Shown piece after piece: positions 54,128 through 62,808 of a stretch of 64,000 bases of DNA. The notes under the pieces are model-generated. The model searched no databases, was not told the DNA's origin, and worked only from the letters and a program-made list of their open reading frames with translations. Positions within the stretch are counted from its first letter, which is position 1. Every line of letters starts with the position of its first letter. This DNA comes from Bradyrhizobium sp. 170 (lineage in GTDB: Bacteria; Pseudomonadota; Alphaproteobacteria; Rhizobiales; Xanthobacteraceae), in NCBI RefSeq assembly GCF_023101085.1, contig NZ_CP064703.1:3782001-3846000 (forward strand), given 5' to 3'. Both the position numbers and the translations under genes were made by a program.

Positions 54128-56377
54128 GTGGTCCGTTCTAGCAAAGCGCCCGCTGCCAGCGGGGCATCAAAGCGAAGGAAGTCTTCACCGCGTACCGCGA
54201 TCTCTTCTTCAGCGCCCTTGGGCTTGATGGCTCTCCATTTGCTGGCGCAACGGAGGAAGGCTTGCGGCAACGGCATCGTCTTTCTGTCTGAAAACGAAAA
54301 TAGAGCCGAGCGACTAGGTGCCGTCATTCATGCCCTCGATCCCTCATGCGATGTGCTTGTTTTCCCGAGACTAAATACTCTGCCGTTCGACCAGCTGGAG
54401 CCATCACGCGAAATCGCGGGTAGACGAAGTTCGGTCTTGAGGCGCCTCGCTAAGCCAAAGAAGCCGATACTGCTCGTGTCCACGGCAGAGGCCGTGATGG
54501 AGCGCTTGCCCATGCCGGCGAGCTGGTCTCGCGCAAGCGTTGGTCTGAAGGTGGGCTCTGCGTTTTCCGAACGGGATCTTCGTGCGCGGCTCGAAGCCCT
54601 CGGATATGACCTCGATGACGAGCCGGATTATCCAGGTGGCGTCCTGTTTCACGGAAACACGTTCGAGATCTTTCCGGCAGGTGCACTCGGTCCTTTCAGA
54701 ATAGAACATTCCGGGCAGGTGATACGCCGGATTGCCGCGTTCGACCCGATAGGACAAGAGGTTCTTTCCGAAGTGAAGGAGCTTCTTATTGATCCCATGT
54801 CGGAGCGACTTCCATTCGGGAGGATACGTGGAAAACGGTCGAATTTGTTCGACTATTGCGAGCGATCCAAGTGGATCGCGGACGCCGGGGTTCCCGAGCA
54901 CGCTGACAGCTGGCTGAGCACGATCGAGGAGGCGGCCGGTCGCACAGAAACAGAGCGCGAATACCTTGGGAGACGGGACTGGAAACGCCGAGCCAAGCGT
55001 ATGAAGGTGTTGTCCCACAAGGCTGCGTTCCGTCCCACGCCGGACTTTTCGAAGGTCGCATCGCCGAGGAAGGAGCTGCGTGCATTCGTCGATGAGACGC
55101 GAGGCGTCGCCGGCTCGCGCCTGGTATTCGTTGCGGCGCAGGAGGAGGACCTGCGCGCTATGGAACGGTTGAGCGGGGTTAAGGCGGAGCGCTTTCCTGA
55201 CTGGAGCGAGGCAACGGCCGAACGCAACCGAGAAGCGTCGCTTCTGGTCGACTTCGATGCGGGTTTTGTCGTGCCTGGTCGGAAGCCTCTTGTCGTCGTG
55301 ACTGCTTCCGACGTGCTCGGCAGCAGAGCTCATCATCCGCAGCCGATGGCCAGAGCTTGGAATGCGGCTTTCGACCACACGGATGTGCCGGAGTTAGGCT
55401 CCGTAGTCGTTCATCTGCAGCGGGGACTGGGCTTGCTCGACGGATTGCAATCGGTGGCAACCGGAGACGTGTCGTCGCGCGACATGATCCGGCTCGTATT
55501 TGCGGGAGAAGATGCCGTTCTGGTTCCACCCGCTGACCTCGCCCTGATCTGGCCGTACGCATCGGAGCTTGGCGAGCTAACCCTGGACAAGGCGGATGGA
55601 AGTACATGGTGGGCTCGACGTACGGAGGCTGAGCAAGAAATTCAAATCGCCGGCAAGCAGCTCTCCAAGTACATCAGCCAGCGACGCCGCCGGCGGGCGC
55701 CGAAACTTGCACCTCCAGGCCCCGTCTATGAGAGGTTCGTCGCACGTTTTCCGTATTTCACGACGGTCGACCAAGCGAAGGCCGTTCGGGACGTCCTAGA
55801 TGACCTTGCGTCCGGCCACCCCATGGACAGGGTCATTTGCGGCGACGTCGGGTTCGGCAAGACCGAGGTAGCATTGCGAGCGGCGGCCGCCGTCGTGCTG
55901 TCAGGGAAACAGGTCGCGATTGCCGTACCGACGACCGTCTTGGCAAGACAGCATGTCGCGACTTTCCGCAAACGTTTTGCCCCATTCAATATCGAGGTGG
56001 GTCGCTTGTCGCGAGCCGCTTCGGCCGCGGAAACAAGGGAGGCGAAGGAGGGGCTAAAGAGCGGAAAATTGAAGGTCGTGGTCGGAACGCAGGCTCTCGC
56101 CTCCAAGGATGCGAAGTTCGCCGACCTCGGTTTGATAATCATCGACGAGGAACAGCATTTTGGGGCGGCTGAGAAGGCGAAGCTTTCAGAACTAGCCAAA
56201 GGTGTCCATGCCCTTTGGATGAGCGCCACGCCGATTCCTCGGACTCTCGCGGCAGGTCTCGCGGGCTTCAGGGATCTCAGTGTCATCGCCTCGCCGCCCG
56301 TTCATCGACTTCCGGTGGTCACGAAGGTCGCTCCGCTTTCGGATGCTGCTATCCGCCGAAAACCTTTGGGTAGGTAG
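54128..56377 (+). CDS. truncated Mfd-like DEAD/DEAH-box translocase
   Basis: The frame gives 749 residues with the Mfd order: a UvrB-like start region (SENENRAERLGAVIHAL near 55, FDQLEPSRE near 90), a TRCF/CarD-like RNA polymerase-binding segment (VVVHLQRGLGLLDGL near 430), then helicase motifs. Those are Walker A GDVGFGKTEVALRAA near 575, IIIDEEQHFG near 675 and MSATPIPRTLAAG near 695. It stops at 749, whereas Mfd has about 1150 residues, so helicase domain 2 and everything after it are lost. The GTG start at 54128 is uncertain. It is likely nonfunctional in repair. Confidence 0.8.
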   Translation: MVRSSKAPAASGASKRRKSSPRTAISSSAPLGLMALHLLAQRRKACGNGIVFLSENENRAERLGAVIHALDPSCDVLVFPRLNTLPFDQLEPSREIAGRRSSVLRRLAKPKKPILLVSTAEAVMERLPMPASWSRASVGLKVGSAFSERDLRARLEALGYDLDDEPDYPGGVLFHGNTFEIFPAGALGPFRIEHSGQVIRRIAAFDPIGQEVLSEVKELLIDPMSERLPFGRIRGKRSNLFDYCERSKWIADAGVPEHADSWLSTIEEAAGRTETEREYLGRRDWKRRAKRMKVLSHKAAFRPTPDFSKVASPRKELRAFVDETRGVAGSRLVFVAAQEEDLRAMERLSGVKAERFPDWSEATAERNREASLLVDFDAGFVVPGRKPLVVVTASDVLGSRAHHPQPMARAWNAAFDHTDVPELGSVVVHLQRGLGLLDGLQSVATGDVSSRDMIRLVFAGEDAVLVPPADLALIWPYASELGELTLDKADGSTWWARRTEAEQEIQIAGKQLSKYISQRRRRRAPKLAPPGPVYERFVARFPYFTTVDQAKAVRDVLDDLASGHPMDRVICGDVGFGKTEVALRAAAAVVLSGKQVAIAVPTTVLARQHVATFRKRFAPFNIEVGRLSRAASAAETREAKEGLKSGKLKVVVGTQALASKDAKFADLGLIIIDEEQHFGAAEKAKLSELAKGVHALWMSATPIPRTLAAGLAGFRDLSVIASPPVHRLPVVTKVAPLSDAAIRRKPLGR

Positions 56378-56546
56378 ATAGTCGAGGATTGTAGAGGGGG
56401 CCGCCACGCTGGCGGGCCACACTCAAACAATCTTCCACGCTCTGTTCACTATTGTGCAGACGTTGCCAGCTTTTCCCGCTCCTGTTAGCGCGCCAGATGG
56501 GTACCCACTACCCTATCTGGCTGTTTGAAATGTGAATACTTTGGAT

Positions 56547-56584
56547 GGCCTCGGCGCGCGTTACGCGCTGGGGCCATTTTTATT
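56547..56584 (+). terminator. strong intrinsic terminator
   Basis: GGCCTCGGCGCG at 56547-56558 pairs fully with CGCGCTGGGGCC at 56564-56575 (twelve pairs, including two G-T), with a five-base loop and ATTTTTATT after it. It follows the truncated helicase gene by 170 bp. Just before it a 24-base hairpin (CCAGATGGGTA with TACCCTATCTGG, 56493-56520) is visible, so the pair may close a small transcript. Confidence 0.75.
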
Positions 56585-56690
56585 CTCGGCCGGTGCCCAT
56601 GCGGTTCGTTGCGGCGTCCCGATGACGCGCTGTCACACCCGCCGGGCTGGTTATTGGATGATGTGGTCAACCGCGCGATTCGGAGGGGCC

Positions 56691-56963
56691 ATGATCGCAC
56701 GGCAGCCGAGACTCGGCAATCTCTTGGCGATGCGCGCAGAGATCCAGGCCAAGGTCGACAAATATCCCGCTGCGCGTTTTCCTATTCAACACGAAATCGA
56801 GAAACTGCAAAAGCACCTGAACGAATTTAACGACCGAATCATAGAATTGGAAAATGAAGGTCATCGCGGCCACGCCGTGGAGGTGTTGAAGGCCAATGCG
56901 TTGGACTTCGCGCGGCGGATCGATGAACTCCGCTGTTTGTTAATCGATTCCCGACGATCATAG
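56691..56963 (+). CDS. small coiled-coil protein
   Basis: This 90-residue protein starts at 56691 after CGGAGGGG, a strong ribosome site. The sequence is almost wholly helical, with heptad-like repeats (RAEIQAKVDKY and EIEKLQKHLNEFNDRIIEL), so a coiled coil is predicted. There is no signal peptide or membrane segment. I do not recognise a family. It lies between the terminator at 56547 and an SRAP relic on the other strand. Confidence 0.6.
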   Translation: MIARQPRLGNLLAMRAEIQAKVDKYPAARFPIQHEIEKLQKHLNEFNDRIIELENEGHRGHAVEVLKANALDFARRIDELRCLLIDSRRS

Positions 56964-56974
56964 ATCGTTAGGCT

Positions 56975-57215
56975 TCACGCGGCCGCCTTGTCTTCCTTGT
57001 CCGCGCCGCGGGCGACGATCATCAGCGCGCCGTCCGCCAACAGCCGTTGCAGCGCCTTGGCCTCGTCCCAGGGCGCGCGTATCCAGACGTTCGCACTCTT
57101 CGTCGGTCGTCAAGATCACCGGCATCGCCTTCGGGTGGATCGGCTCGCCGATCCCACCGAAAGCGCGACCGGCAAAGGCTTGTCGCCGCCTGGTGACGAA
57201 CAGCTCCGCTCACAA
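56975..57215 (-). pseudogene. SRAP (YedK/HMCES-like) C-terminal relic
   Basis: Minus-strand translation in two frames gives [18 protein letters not shown] and then [20 protein letters not shown], ending with a stop at 56975. These are the C-terminal segments of SOS response-associated peptidase proteins. The two blocks are in different frames and the N-terminal two thirds, including the catalytic cysteine, are missing. A dead fragment. Confidence 0.65.
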
Positions 57216-57242
57216 AAAAGGGCCGCCGGCGTTCGGCGGCCC
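57214..57242 (-). terminator. leftward intrinsic terminator
   Basis: On the minus strand GGGCCGCC pairs with GGCGGCCC (57242-57235 and 57227-57220), followed by TTTTTT (57219-57214). It ends a leftward transcript coming from the 57243-57547 stretch, which has no recognised gene. Confidence 0.7.
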
Positions 57243-57547
57243 AAGTCTTGGGAGGAATACGCCGAGGAGCAAAAACAGCTCCCGCGCAATCGCAACCTCA
57301 ATATGGCGGGTAATTGTTTCCGGCCGTCTTCGTTCAAACAGGAAAATGGCTGCTGGATCGTTTCTTCGGAACCGAGGCCGTGAAGCGAGTTCACGGATTC
57401 GAGAGGCCGCGGCGCTGAAGTCGGAAACTTCCGACTCTCCGATAGATTTACCGGGTAGCCGGTTCACGCTGGCGGGCGAGCGGCATGCCCGGTTTCTCCG
57501 CTGCACCGCGCTGCCAACGTACTCCAAGCCTCGGGGACCGTGGACGT
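57243..57547. other. gene-poor stretch ending in a leftward terminator
   Basis: I see no supported gene, but the strong minus-strand terminator at its left end suggests that something is transcribed leftward here, possibly the downstream part of the transcript that includes the small membrane protein at 57548. Confidence 0.35.
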
Positions 57548-57685
57548 TCAGCTAGGAGGCGAGATCATGGGCTGAATGCTGGTGCCTAACCACATGGCGG
57601 CTGCGATCATGATGACCGCTCCGACCACAAGGATCATCAAGTCGTTCGTGAGCCAACGGGGGACGCGCTTCTCAGGTTTCGTCAT
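57548..57685 (-). CDS. 45-residue single-span membrane protein
   Basis: The ATG at 57685 follows GGAGGG eight bases upstream. The peptide starts MTKPEKRVPRWLTND, then has a hydrophobic helix (LMILVVGAVIMIAAAMWLG) and a short polar tail. The arrangement is that of a genuine small inner-membrane protein with a basic cytoplasmic start. A relic of an ABC binding protein lies upstream in frame. Confidence 0.6.
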   Translation of the reverse strand: MTKPEKRVPRWLTNDLMILVVGAVIMIAAAMWLGTSIQPMISPPS

Positions 57686-57831
57686 GGCCTGGGCCCTCCG
57701 TAACCTGCATTCTCCGACGGACGAGAGCGCGACGTTGTGATCCAGTTCACGCAATCGGGAAAAAATGGCAATTCGGCGGGCGATGTCCGAAAACTCTCCC
57801 AGACGGGAATACTTCGCGACTGCTGGAGACC

Positions 57832-57928
57832 CGATGACTTCATCCGCGAGTGCGAGCATCGTGGGCGGGATGTCGAGGCCAATAGCCTTGGCAGTTGCGA
57901 GCGGCGATAAGGATGTCGCATTTAGGCA
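57832..57928 (-). pseudogene. C-terminal scrap of an ABC substrate-binding protein
   Basis: The minus frame encodes ATAKAIGLDIPPTMLALADEVI. This is the C-terminal tail (usually AKALGLTVPPTLLARADEVIE) of a family of ABC substrate-binding proteins. Nothing of the preceding 280 or so residues is present, and the frame runs on without the normal stop. It is a leftover from a lost gene. Confidence 0.6.
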
Positions 57929-57985
57929 ACAGCTCCAGTAAATGTGACCCATCCCAATCTTGTCCGTCGCCTCGCTTGGGACATT

Positions 57986-58004
57986 CCACTAAAATCAGAC
58001 TCGC
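57986..58004 (-). promoter_or_regulatory. weak AT-rich element
   Basis: The minus strand reads GCGAGTCTGATTTTAGTGG: the 3' half fits the family (ATTTTAGTGG) but the 5' half does not. It points left toward the scrap and the small membrane protein. Confidence 0.35.
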
Positions 58005-58067
58005 CTTGGACTACGGGGAACATGCGTGTAGCGTTCTTTAGGGGACCGTGCCGCGGGGTTGGGGGCA

Positions 58068-59054
58068 ATGAAAGCCTTGCAGACCACCTGCATCGTGAGT
58101 GCCATAACATTCACGGGGATGATCCATCAGGTTGGCGGAAACACGCCAGGCGCGACCGTGCCGAACGCAATGCTGGAAGCGGCTGGGAGCGCCGAGACGC
58201 CAGGTGCGCCTGCGCTCTCCGCCGCCGTCCCGGAGGCATCTGCCGCGGGTTCCGGACCGTCGTTGATGGCCCAAGCCGAAATCGGCGACGATTCTTTCGA
58301 GGCAAAATGGATGGCCTTGGGCCATCATGATGCCGCCCAACCGATGCCGGCAACGCACGATGCGCCCGACGATGCTCCAAAGCCGGCACCGGTGACGCAG
58401 GATTTCCGGTATCTCATCTATTACGTCTGGTCCGAACTGCCGCCTGCCGAAAAGCCGGCGGCTATCGTTTTGAGTTCACTCAAGGACACCGCGGTCGGAA
58501 CGCCGGTCGAGGAGATCAAGCGCGCTTCCGATGCTTTCGGTCTGGATTTCAATTTCATGAAGGCGGTTGCCAAGATCGAGTCCGGTTTCGATCCCAAGCA
58601 ACGCACGGGGTCGTATATCGGCCTGTTCCAACTGAGCGAATACGAGTTCAACAAATTCGGCTCCGGGCAGATTCGTGATCCCCGCGACAATGCCGTTGCG
58701 GCGGCCTACAAGGTCATTACCGAAGGCATTCTGTTCGAGTGGGTGACGCACAAGAAGCCGACTTTGAGCGATCTTTACCTAATCCATCAACAAGGCTGGG
58801 AAGGCGCAGCCGAGCACATCAGCCAACCTGATCGCATCGCTTGGAAATCCATGTGTGCCACCAGCGAAGGCAGGGAGAAAGGCGAAAAATGGTGCAAACG
58901 CGCGATCTGGCGGAATACTCTTCCTGCCGTCAAACACGCGTGGAAATCGGTCGATAAATTGACATCGGGGGCATTCGTCGGAATGTGGCGCGACCGGGTT
59001 GCTGATTTCTATTCGAAATACATGGCCACCGCCGCCGCACGGGCGACCCAGTAA
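58068..59054 (+). CDS. lytic transglycosylase (SLT domain)
   Basis: This 328-residue protein has an N-terminal signal or anchor, a disordered Pro/Ala-rich stretch (residues 25-115) and a C-terminal SLT domain. The latter contains NFMKAVAKIESGFDPKQ near residue 170, with the catalytic glutamate, and GSYIGLFQLSEYEF near 188. It cleaves peptidoglycan between MurNAc and GlcNAc in the periplasm. The ATG at 58068 lies behind a G-rich ribosome site; a TTG at 58059 is also in frame. Confidence 0.82.
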   Translation: MKALQTTCIVSAITFTGMIHQVGGNTPGATVPNAMLEAAGSAETPGAPALSAAVPEASAAGSGPSLMAQAEIGDDSFEAKWMALGHHDAAQPMPATHDAPDDAPKPAPVTQDFRYLIYYVWSELPPAEKPAAIVLSSLKDTAVGTPVEEIKRASDAFGLDFNFMKAVAKIESGFDPKQRTGSYIGLFQLSEYEFNKFGSGQIRDPRDNAVAAAYKVITEGILFEWVTHKKPTLSDLYLIHQQGWEGAAEHISQPDRIAWKSMCATSEGREKGEKWCKRAIWRNTLPAVKHAWKSVDKLTSGAFVGMWRDRVADFYSKYMATAAARATQ

Positions 59055-59140
59055 ATTTCCGTTGAGTGGTTGGCAGGAGTTGCCGCCAATACTCATTCAA
59101 CAATGTGATAGAGTGTAGCACTCACGACCGCGGAAGTGCC

Positions 59141-59569
59141 ATGTTGATCTCCGGTCGCTGCCATTGCGGCAATATCTTTTTCGCGCTCGACTGGCGGCCG
59201 GAGCCGTCAGAAATCCCGGCTCGGGCCTGCACCTGCTCGTTCTGCGCGAAGCATGGCGGTGTTTGGACCTCGTGCCCGACCGGATCGCTCACGGTGAACG
59301 TCAAGGATCGCACGCGCGCATCAAAATACGCGTTCGGCACCAAGACTGCCGAGTTTCACGTGTGCACCGGGTGTGGCGTGGTGCCGGTGGTCACTAGCCG
59401 AATCGACGGCTGCCTCTACGCCGTCGTCAGCGTGAACGCATTTGAGAATGTGGAACCTGCGCTGCTTCGACGCGCGCCGGTAACCTTCGAGGGCGAGAGT
59501 GAACAAGCCCGCCTGAGCCGGCGCAAGCGCAATTGGATTGCCGATGTCCGGTTTGAAGCCACGAGCTAG
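59141..59569 (+). CDS. GFA family zinc-binding protein
   Basis: This 142-residue protein belongs to the GFA (glutathione-dependent formaldehyde-activating enzyme-like, DUF636) family. The zinc ligands are visible as GRCHCGN near residue 6, CTCSFCAKHG near 30 and CTGCGVVP near 75. The start at 59141 follows GGAAG. The enzyme name of the family is historical and many members have no known activity. Cytoplasmic. Confidence 0.82.
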   Translation: MLISGRCHCGNIFFALDWRPEPSEIPARACTCSFCAKHGGVWTSCPTGSLTVNVKDRTRASKYAFGTKTAEFHVCTGCGVVPVVTSRIDGCLYAVVSVNAFENVEPALLRRAPVTFEGESEQARLSRRKRNWIADVRFEATS

Positions 59570-59931
59570 GCGCTCGGGCTCACCATCTCGGAATCGGTCT
59601 TGCTGCTCGTCGACGAGTTGATCGAAAACAGAGCTATCTGTTGCGGTGCGTGAGTCCGCAGTTGGCACCTTCGAAACATGTCGGCACACGGCAACGATGT
59701 CTGTTTATGAGGGTAGAGCGAAAGTCGTCGGTATACAACTAGACAGGCTGTCTCGCTGGAGGGATCATGCAGCGCGAGGAGAACTGGGGCGCCGACCGCC
59801 CTTGGGCAGGCCCCAAACGGCCATCACCTCAATTGCGTCCAGTGGTAACTTGATGATCATCGGGCATTCGCAGGCTGGAAAATGGCGATAGCCCACTGCC
59901 TGCCAGTTCGCTCCAACTGGAGTGACGAAAC
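59570..59931. other. intergenic region, no supported gene
   Basis: Short open frames only; no start signal, repeat or RNA signature was seen. Confidence 0.35.
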
Positions 59932-61146
59932 ATGGGTCCATTGGTCACAGATTTCATCGCGAGGGAAGCGCGCTTTGGCGCCCGGAACTACGAACCGCTC
60001 GGCGTCGTCCTGACGCGCGGCGAGGGCGTCTTTGTTTGGGATACGCAGGGACATCGCTACCTCGATTGCCTCTCCGCCTATTCCGCGGTGAATCAGGGCC
60101 ACTGCCATCCGAAGATCTTGGCCGCGATGGTGGAGCAGGCGGGCCGGCTGACGCTGACATCGCGCGCCTTTCACAACGACCAGCTGGCCCTCTTCTACGA
60201 AGAGATCGCGGCGCTGACCGGCTCCCACAAGGTGCTGCCGATGAACAGCGGCGCCGAAGCGGTTGAGAGTGCGATCAAGTCGGTGCGCAAATGGGGCTAT
60301 GAGGTGAAGGGGGTGCCGGACGGACAGGCCGAGATCATCGTCTGCGCCGATAATTTTCACGGCCGCACCCTTGGCATCATCGGCTTCAGCACCGACCCGG
60401 CGGCACGTGACCATTTCGGACCGTTCGCGGCGGGCTTCAAGATCATCGCCTTCGGCGATGCGACGGCGCTGAAGGAGGCAATCACGCCCAACACGGTCGC
60501 CTTTTTGGTCGAACCGATTCAGGGAGAAGCGGGCGTCGTCATCCCACCGTCAGATTACTTTACAGCAGTGCGCCAACTCTGCACTGCGCACGACGTGATG
60601 CTGATTTTGGACGAGATCCAGACCGGGCTCGGCCGCACCGGCAAGCTGCTCGCGGAACAGCACGAGGGCATCGAGGCGGATGTCACGCTGCTCGGCAAGG
60701 CGTTGTCCGGCGGCTTTTACCCAGTGTCGGCCGTGCTTTCGAACAACGCGGTGCTCGGCACCCTGAAACCTGGCCAGCACGGGTCGACCTTCGGCGGCAA
60801 TCCGCTGGCCTGTGCGGTGGCTCGGGCCGCGCTGCGCGTGCTGGTCGAGGAAGGGATGATCGAGAACGCGGCCGCCCAGGGCACCCGTTTTCTCGATGGC
60901 CTGAGCAGCATCCGCAGCAACACGATCCGGGAAGTGCGCGGACGCGGGCTGATGCTGGCCGTCGAGCTTCACCCGGAAGCAGGCGGTGCACGTCGCTACT
61001 GTCAGGCCCTGCAGGCCCGAGGCATCCTCGCCAAGGACACACATGGGCACACGATTCGCATCGCCCCGCCGCTTGTTATCTCCAGCGATCAGGTCGACTG
61101 GGCGCTGGAACAGATCGCCGCCACTTTGTGGCAGGATTTCTCGTGA
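59932..61146 (+). CDS. rocD: ornithine aminotransferase
   Basis: This 404-residue PLP enzyme of aminotransferase class III transfers the delta-amino group of ornithine to 2-oxoglutarate, giving glutamate semialdehyde in arginine and proline metabolism. It has [20 protein letters not shown] near residue 43, the [16 protein letters not shown] segment near 100, [13 protein letters not shown] near 190 and the PLP lysine in [17 protein letters not shown] near 250. The length and motifs fit ornithine-oxo-acid transaminase. The gene stands alone. Confidence 0.92.
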   Translation: MGPLVTDFIAREARFGARNYEPLGVVLTRGEGVFVWDTQGHRYLDCLSAYSAVNQGHCHPKILAAMVEQAGRLTLTSRAFHNDQLALFYEEIAALTGSHKVLPMNSGAEAVESAIKSVRKWGYEVKGVPDGQAEIIVCADNFHGRTLGIIGFSTDPAARDHFGPFAAGFKIIAFGDATALKEAITPNTVAFLVEPIQGEAGVVIPPSDYFTAVRQLCTAHDVMLILDEIQTGLGRTGKLLAEQHEGIEADVTLLGKALSGGFYPVSAVLSNNAVLGTLKPGQHGSTFGGNPLACAVARAALRVLVEEGMIENAAAQGTRFLDGLSSIRSNTIREVRGRGLMLAVELHPEAGGARRYCQALQARGILAKDTHGHTIRIAPPLVISSDQVDWALEQIAATLWQDFS

Positions 61147-61410
61147 GGCCAGCGCCGCCGATTGCCGTCGTTCTGTTGGTCTCAATACACGCCGCATGCC
61201 TCATCTTCCGGGTATACCGAAAACCCATTTTAAAACTCGCGTGCGGATGCATGCATGCTGAGCTATTTCCCTTCCCCGAGCTACTGGTGTCGGGTGCTTG
61301 CTGATGGAGGGATACAGCTCGGCCATCTCTCCCGGGCGGGATAGCTGATGACGAAACCGTCGGTCCGATGCGGAGCCGGTTCGAAGACAGTCTTTCGGCC
61401 TTTAGCCGGT

Positions 61411-61623
61411 TCAGCCGGTCTGCGCGAATTTGATCGTTGAGGCGGGCCACTTTCCATCGTGGCCCCTGATCGAAATTCGTAGGCCGTGCAGCTCGTCAAG
61501 CCAAACGTTCTCTACTGTCCCGGCCTTTCCATCAGTGAGTACTACGGCCTTGCCGACAAGCTCTGACCGGGCCTCATCGAGCTCGCCAAGGATTGTTAGT
61601 GCATGGAGTTTCGCCGTAGGCAT
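61411..61623 (-). CDS. small PRC-barrel-like hypothetical protein
   Basis: This 70-residue protein starts after GGAGG and has ELVGKAVVLTDGKAGTVENV then WLDELHGLRISIRGHDGKW. The pattern is that of a small beta-barrel (PRC-barrel-like) protein. There is no signal peptide. I do not recognise a specific family. It is convergent with rocD. Confidence 0.6.
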   Translation of the reverse strand: MPTAKLHALTILGELDEARSELVGKAVVLTDGKAGTVENVWLDELHGLRISIRGHDGKWPASTIKFAQTG

Positions 61624-61841
61624 GGTGCCTCCGAAATCAGGCCATGCGGAGGCTGCGGATCTCGTCGTCGACGCTCCGGACGCGGCGCCCTCACTCTCGC
61701 TCCGACACAGGACCGGGTCATCAAGAGTTTAAGCTATAGCTTAGGCCGATGGCTGCGGGAGCTTTATTGGCCTTAGGGGAGGGTTGTGGGGCACAACGCT
61801 ATCGATCTAGGCTGTCGCCCTTGCTCAATGGGAGATCGTCA

Positions 61842-62045
61842 GTGGCAACAGGTACTGTGAAGTGGTTTAACCCAACGAAGGGATATGGATTCATTCAACC
61901 CGACAACGGTGGCAAGGATGTCTTCGTGCACATCTCGGCAGTCGAAAAAGCAGGACTGAGTAGTCTCAATGAGGGTGCTAAGGTGAGCTACGAAGAAATG
62001 AGCAACCGTGGCAAGACGTCTGCCGAAAATCTGAGAGTCGGATAA
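61842..62045 (+). CDS. cold shock protein (CspA family)
   Basis: This 67-residue single cold shock domain has the RNA-binding motifs KGYGFIQP (RNP1) and DVFVHISA (RNP2). The start is a GTG at 61842 with GGGAG seven bases upstream; the longer frame is not supported. It binds single-stranded nucleic acid in the cytoplasm as an RNA chaperone. A terminator at 62137-62160 follows, and an ORF-less group II intron relic is set directly behind it. Confidence 0.92.
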   Translation: MATGTVKWFNPTKGYGFIQPDNGGKDVFVHISAVEKAGLSSLNEGAKVSYEEMSNRGKTSAENLRVG

Positions 62046-62136
62046 AATCAATTTCCTAGGTGACAAAGCGAACAGACTCTTGTGGGTATTCTGACCTAAG
62101 GTGTTCGCTTCATCACGTTCGGAATGTTTGCGAATC

Positions 62137-62160
62137 GCCCGGCCAAAAGCCGGGCTTTTC
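62137..62160 (+). terminator. intrinsic terminator of the cold shock gene
   Basis: GCCCGGC at 62137-62143 pairs with GCCGGGC at 62149-62155 around CAAAA, followed by TTTTC. It closes the cold shock transcript. A longer-range inverted repeat (AAGCGAACA at 62066-62074, TGTTCGCTT at 62102-62110) lies before it. Confidence 0.8.
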
Positions 62161-62163
62161 GTT

Positions 62164-62808
62164 GTGTGCCGAGCATGTTCGACAGCTTGGAGGTGGAAGT
62201 CCTTTACCCAGCCTGATGGCGGCGAAGGGTTAGCGAAGCGCAAGGGCGTCGCCGCGAGGCGGGGTCTGAAGGAAGCGTGGAGCAAAACTGCGGCCCGATG
62301 GACAAAAACCGGATAACGAGGCCTACCCAGCCGGACGAGCGAGCAATGGATCGTGAAGTCCGTAGTCATCAAGGGCTGGGGTGGTAAATCCGGCGGGCGT
62401 GCAGGGAAGGCGGTCGAACTTACCTCGGGAGATCTCCGTCGTGTCCGGGACACCGGACTGAGCGGGTCGTAAGACCCGTGATCGCGGCGGAGAAGTCAGC
62501 AGACGGCGTAGTAGGCGGAACGAGTTTCGCTGAAGGCCTGAACGCTGGAAAGACGCTTGGATGTGGAAATCTCGAGCTGGCCATGCGGCAGAAAATCCAG
62601 GTCACTGGCCTTCGGAGCGGTGGGAAAGGGTGAAGCCCCGACGGCGCTGCTCGAAGGGCCGAAGCCAGCACGCGGAGACCCACGATTGAGCCTCTGGCAC
62701 GGACGCAAAACAAACCGTCTGTGCTTAATCTGGCGAACCGCCGTATACGGACCCGTATGTACGGTGGTGTGGGAGGGGAGGAGTCGCAAGACTCCCCCCT
62801 ATCCCGAT
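62164..62808 (+). mobile_element. ORF-less group II intron relic, likely class C
   Basis: The 5' end reads GTGTGCC at 62164, fitting the GUGYG consensus, and starts eight bases after the stem of the cold shock terminator. That is the known target site of class C introns. The 3' end shows a domain V-like helix (62735-62770, ACCGCCGTATACGG paired with CCCGTATGTACGGTGGT) and a domain VI-like hairpin to about 62808. Between lie about 560 bases without a reverse transcriptase gene. Probably immobile by itself. Confidence 0.7.
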
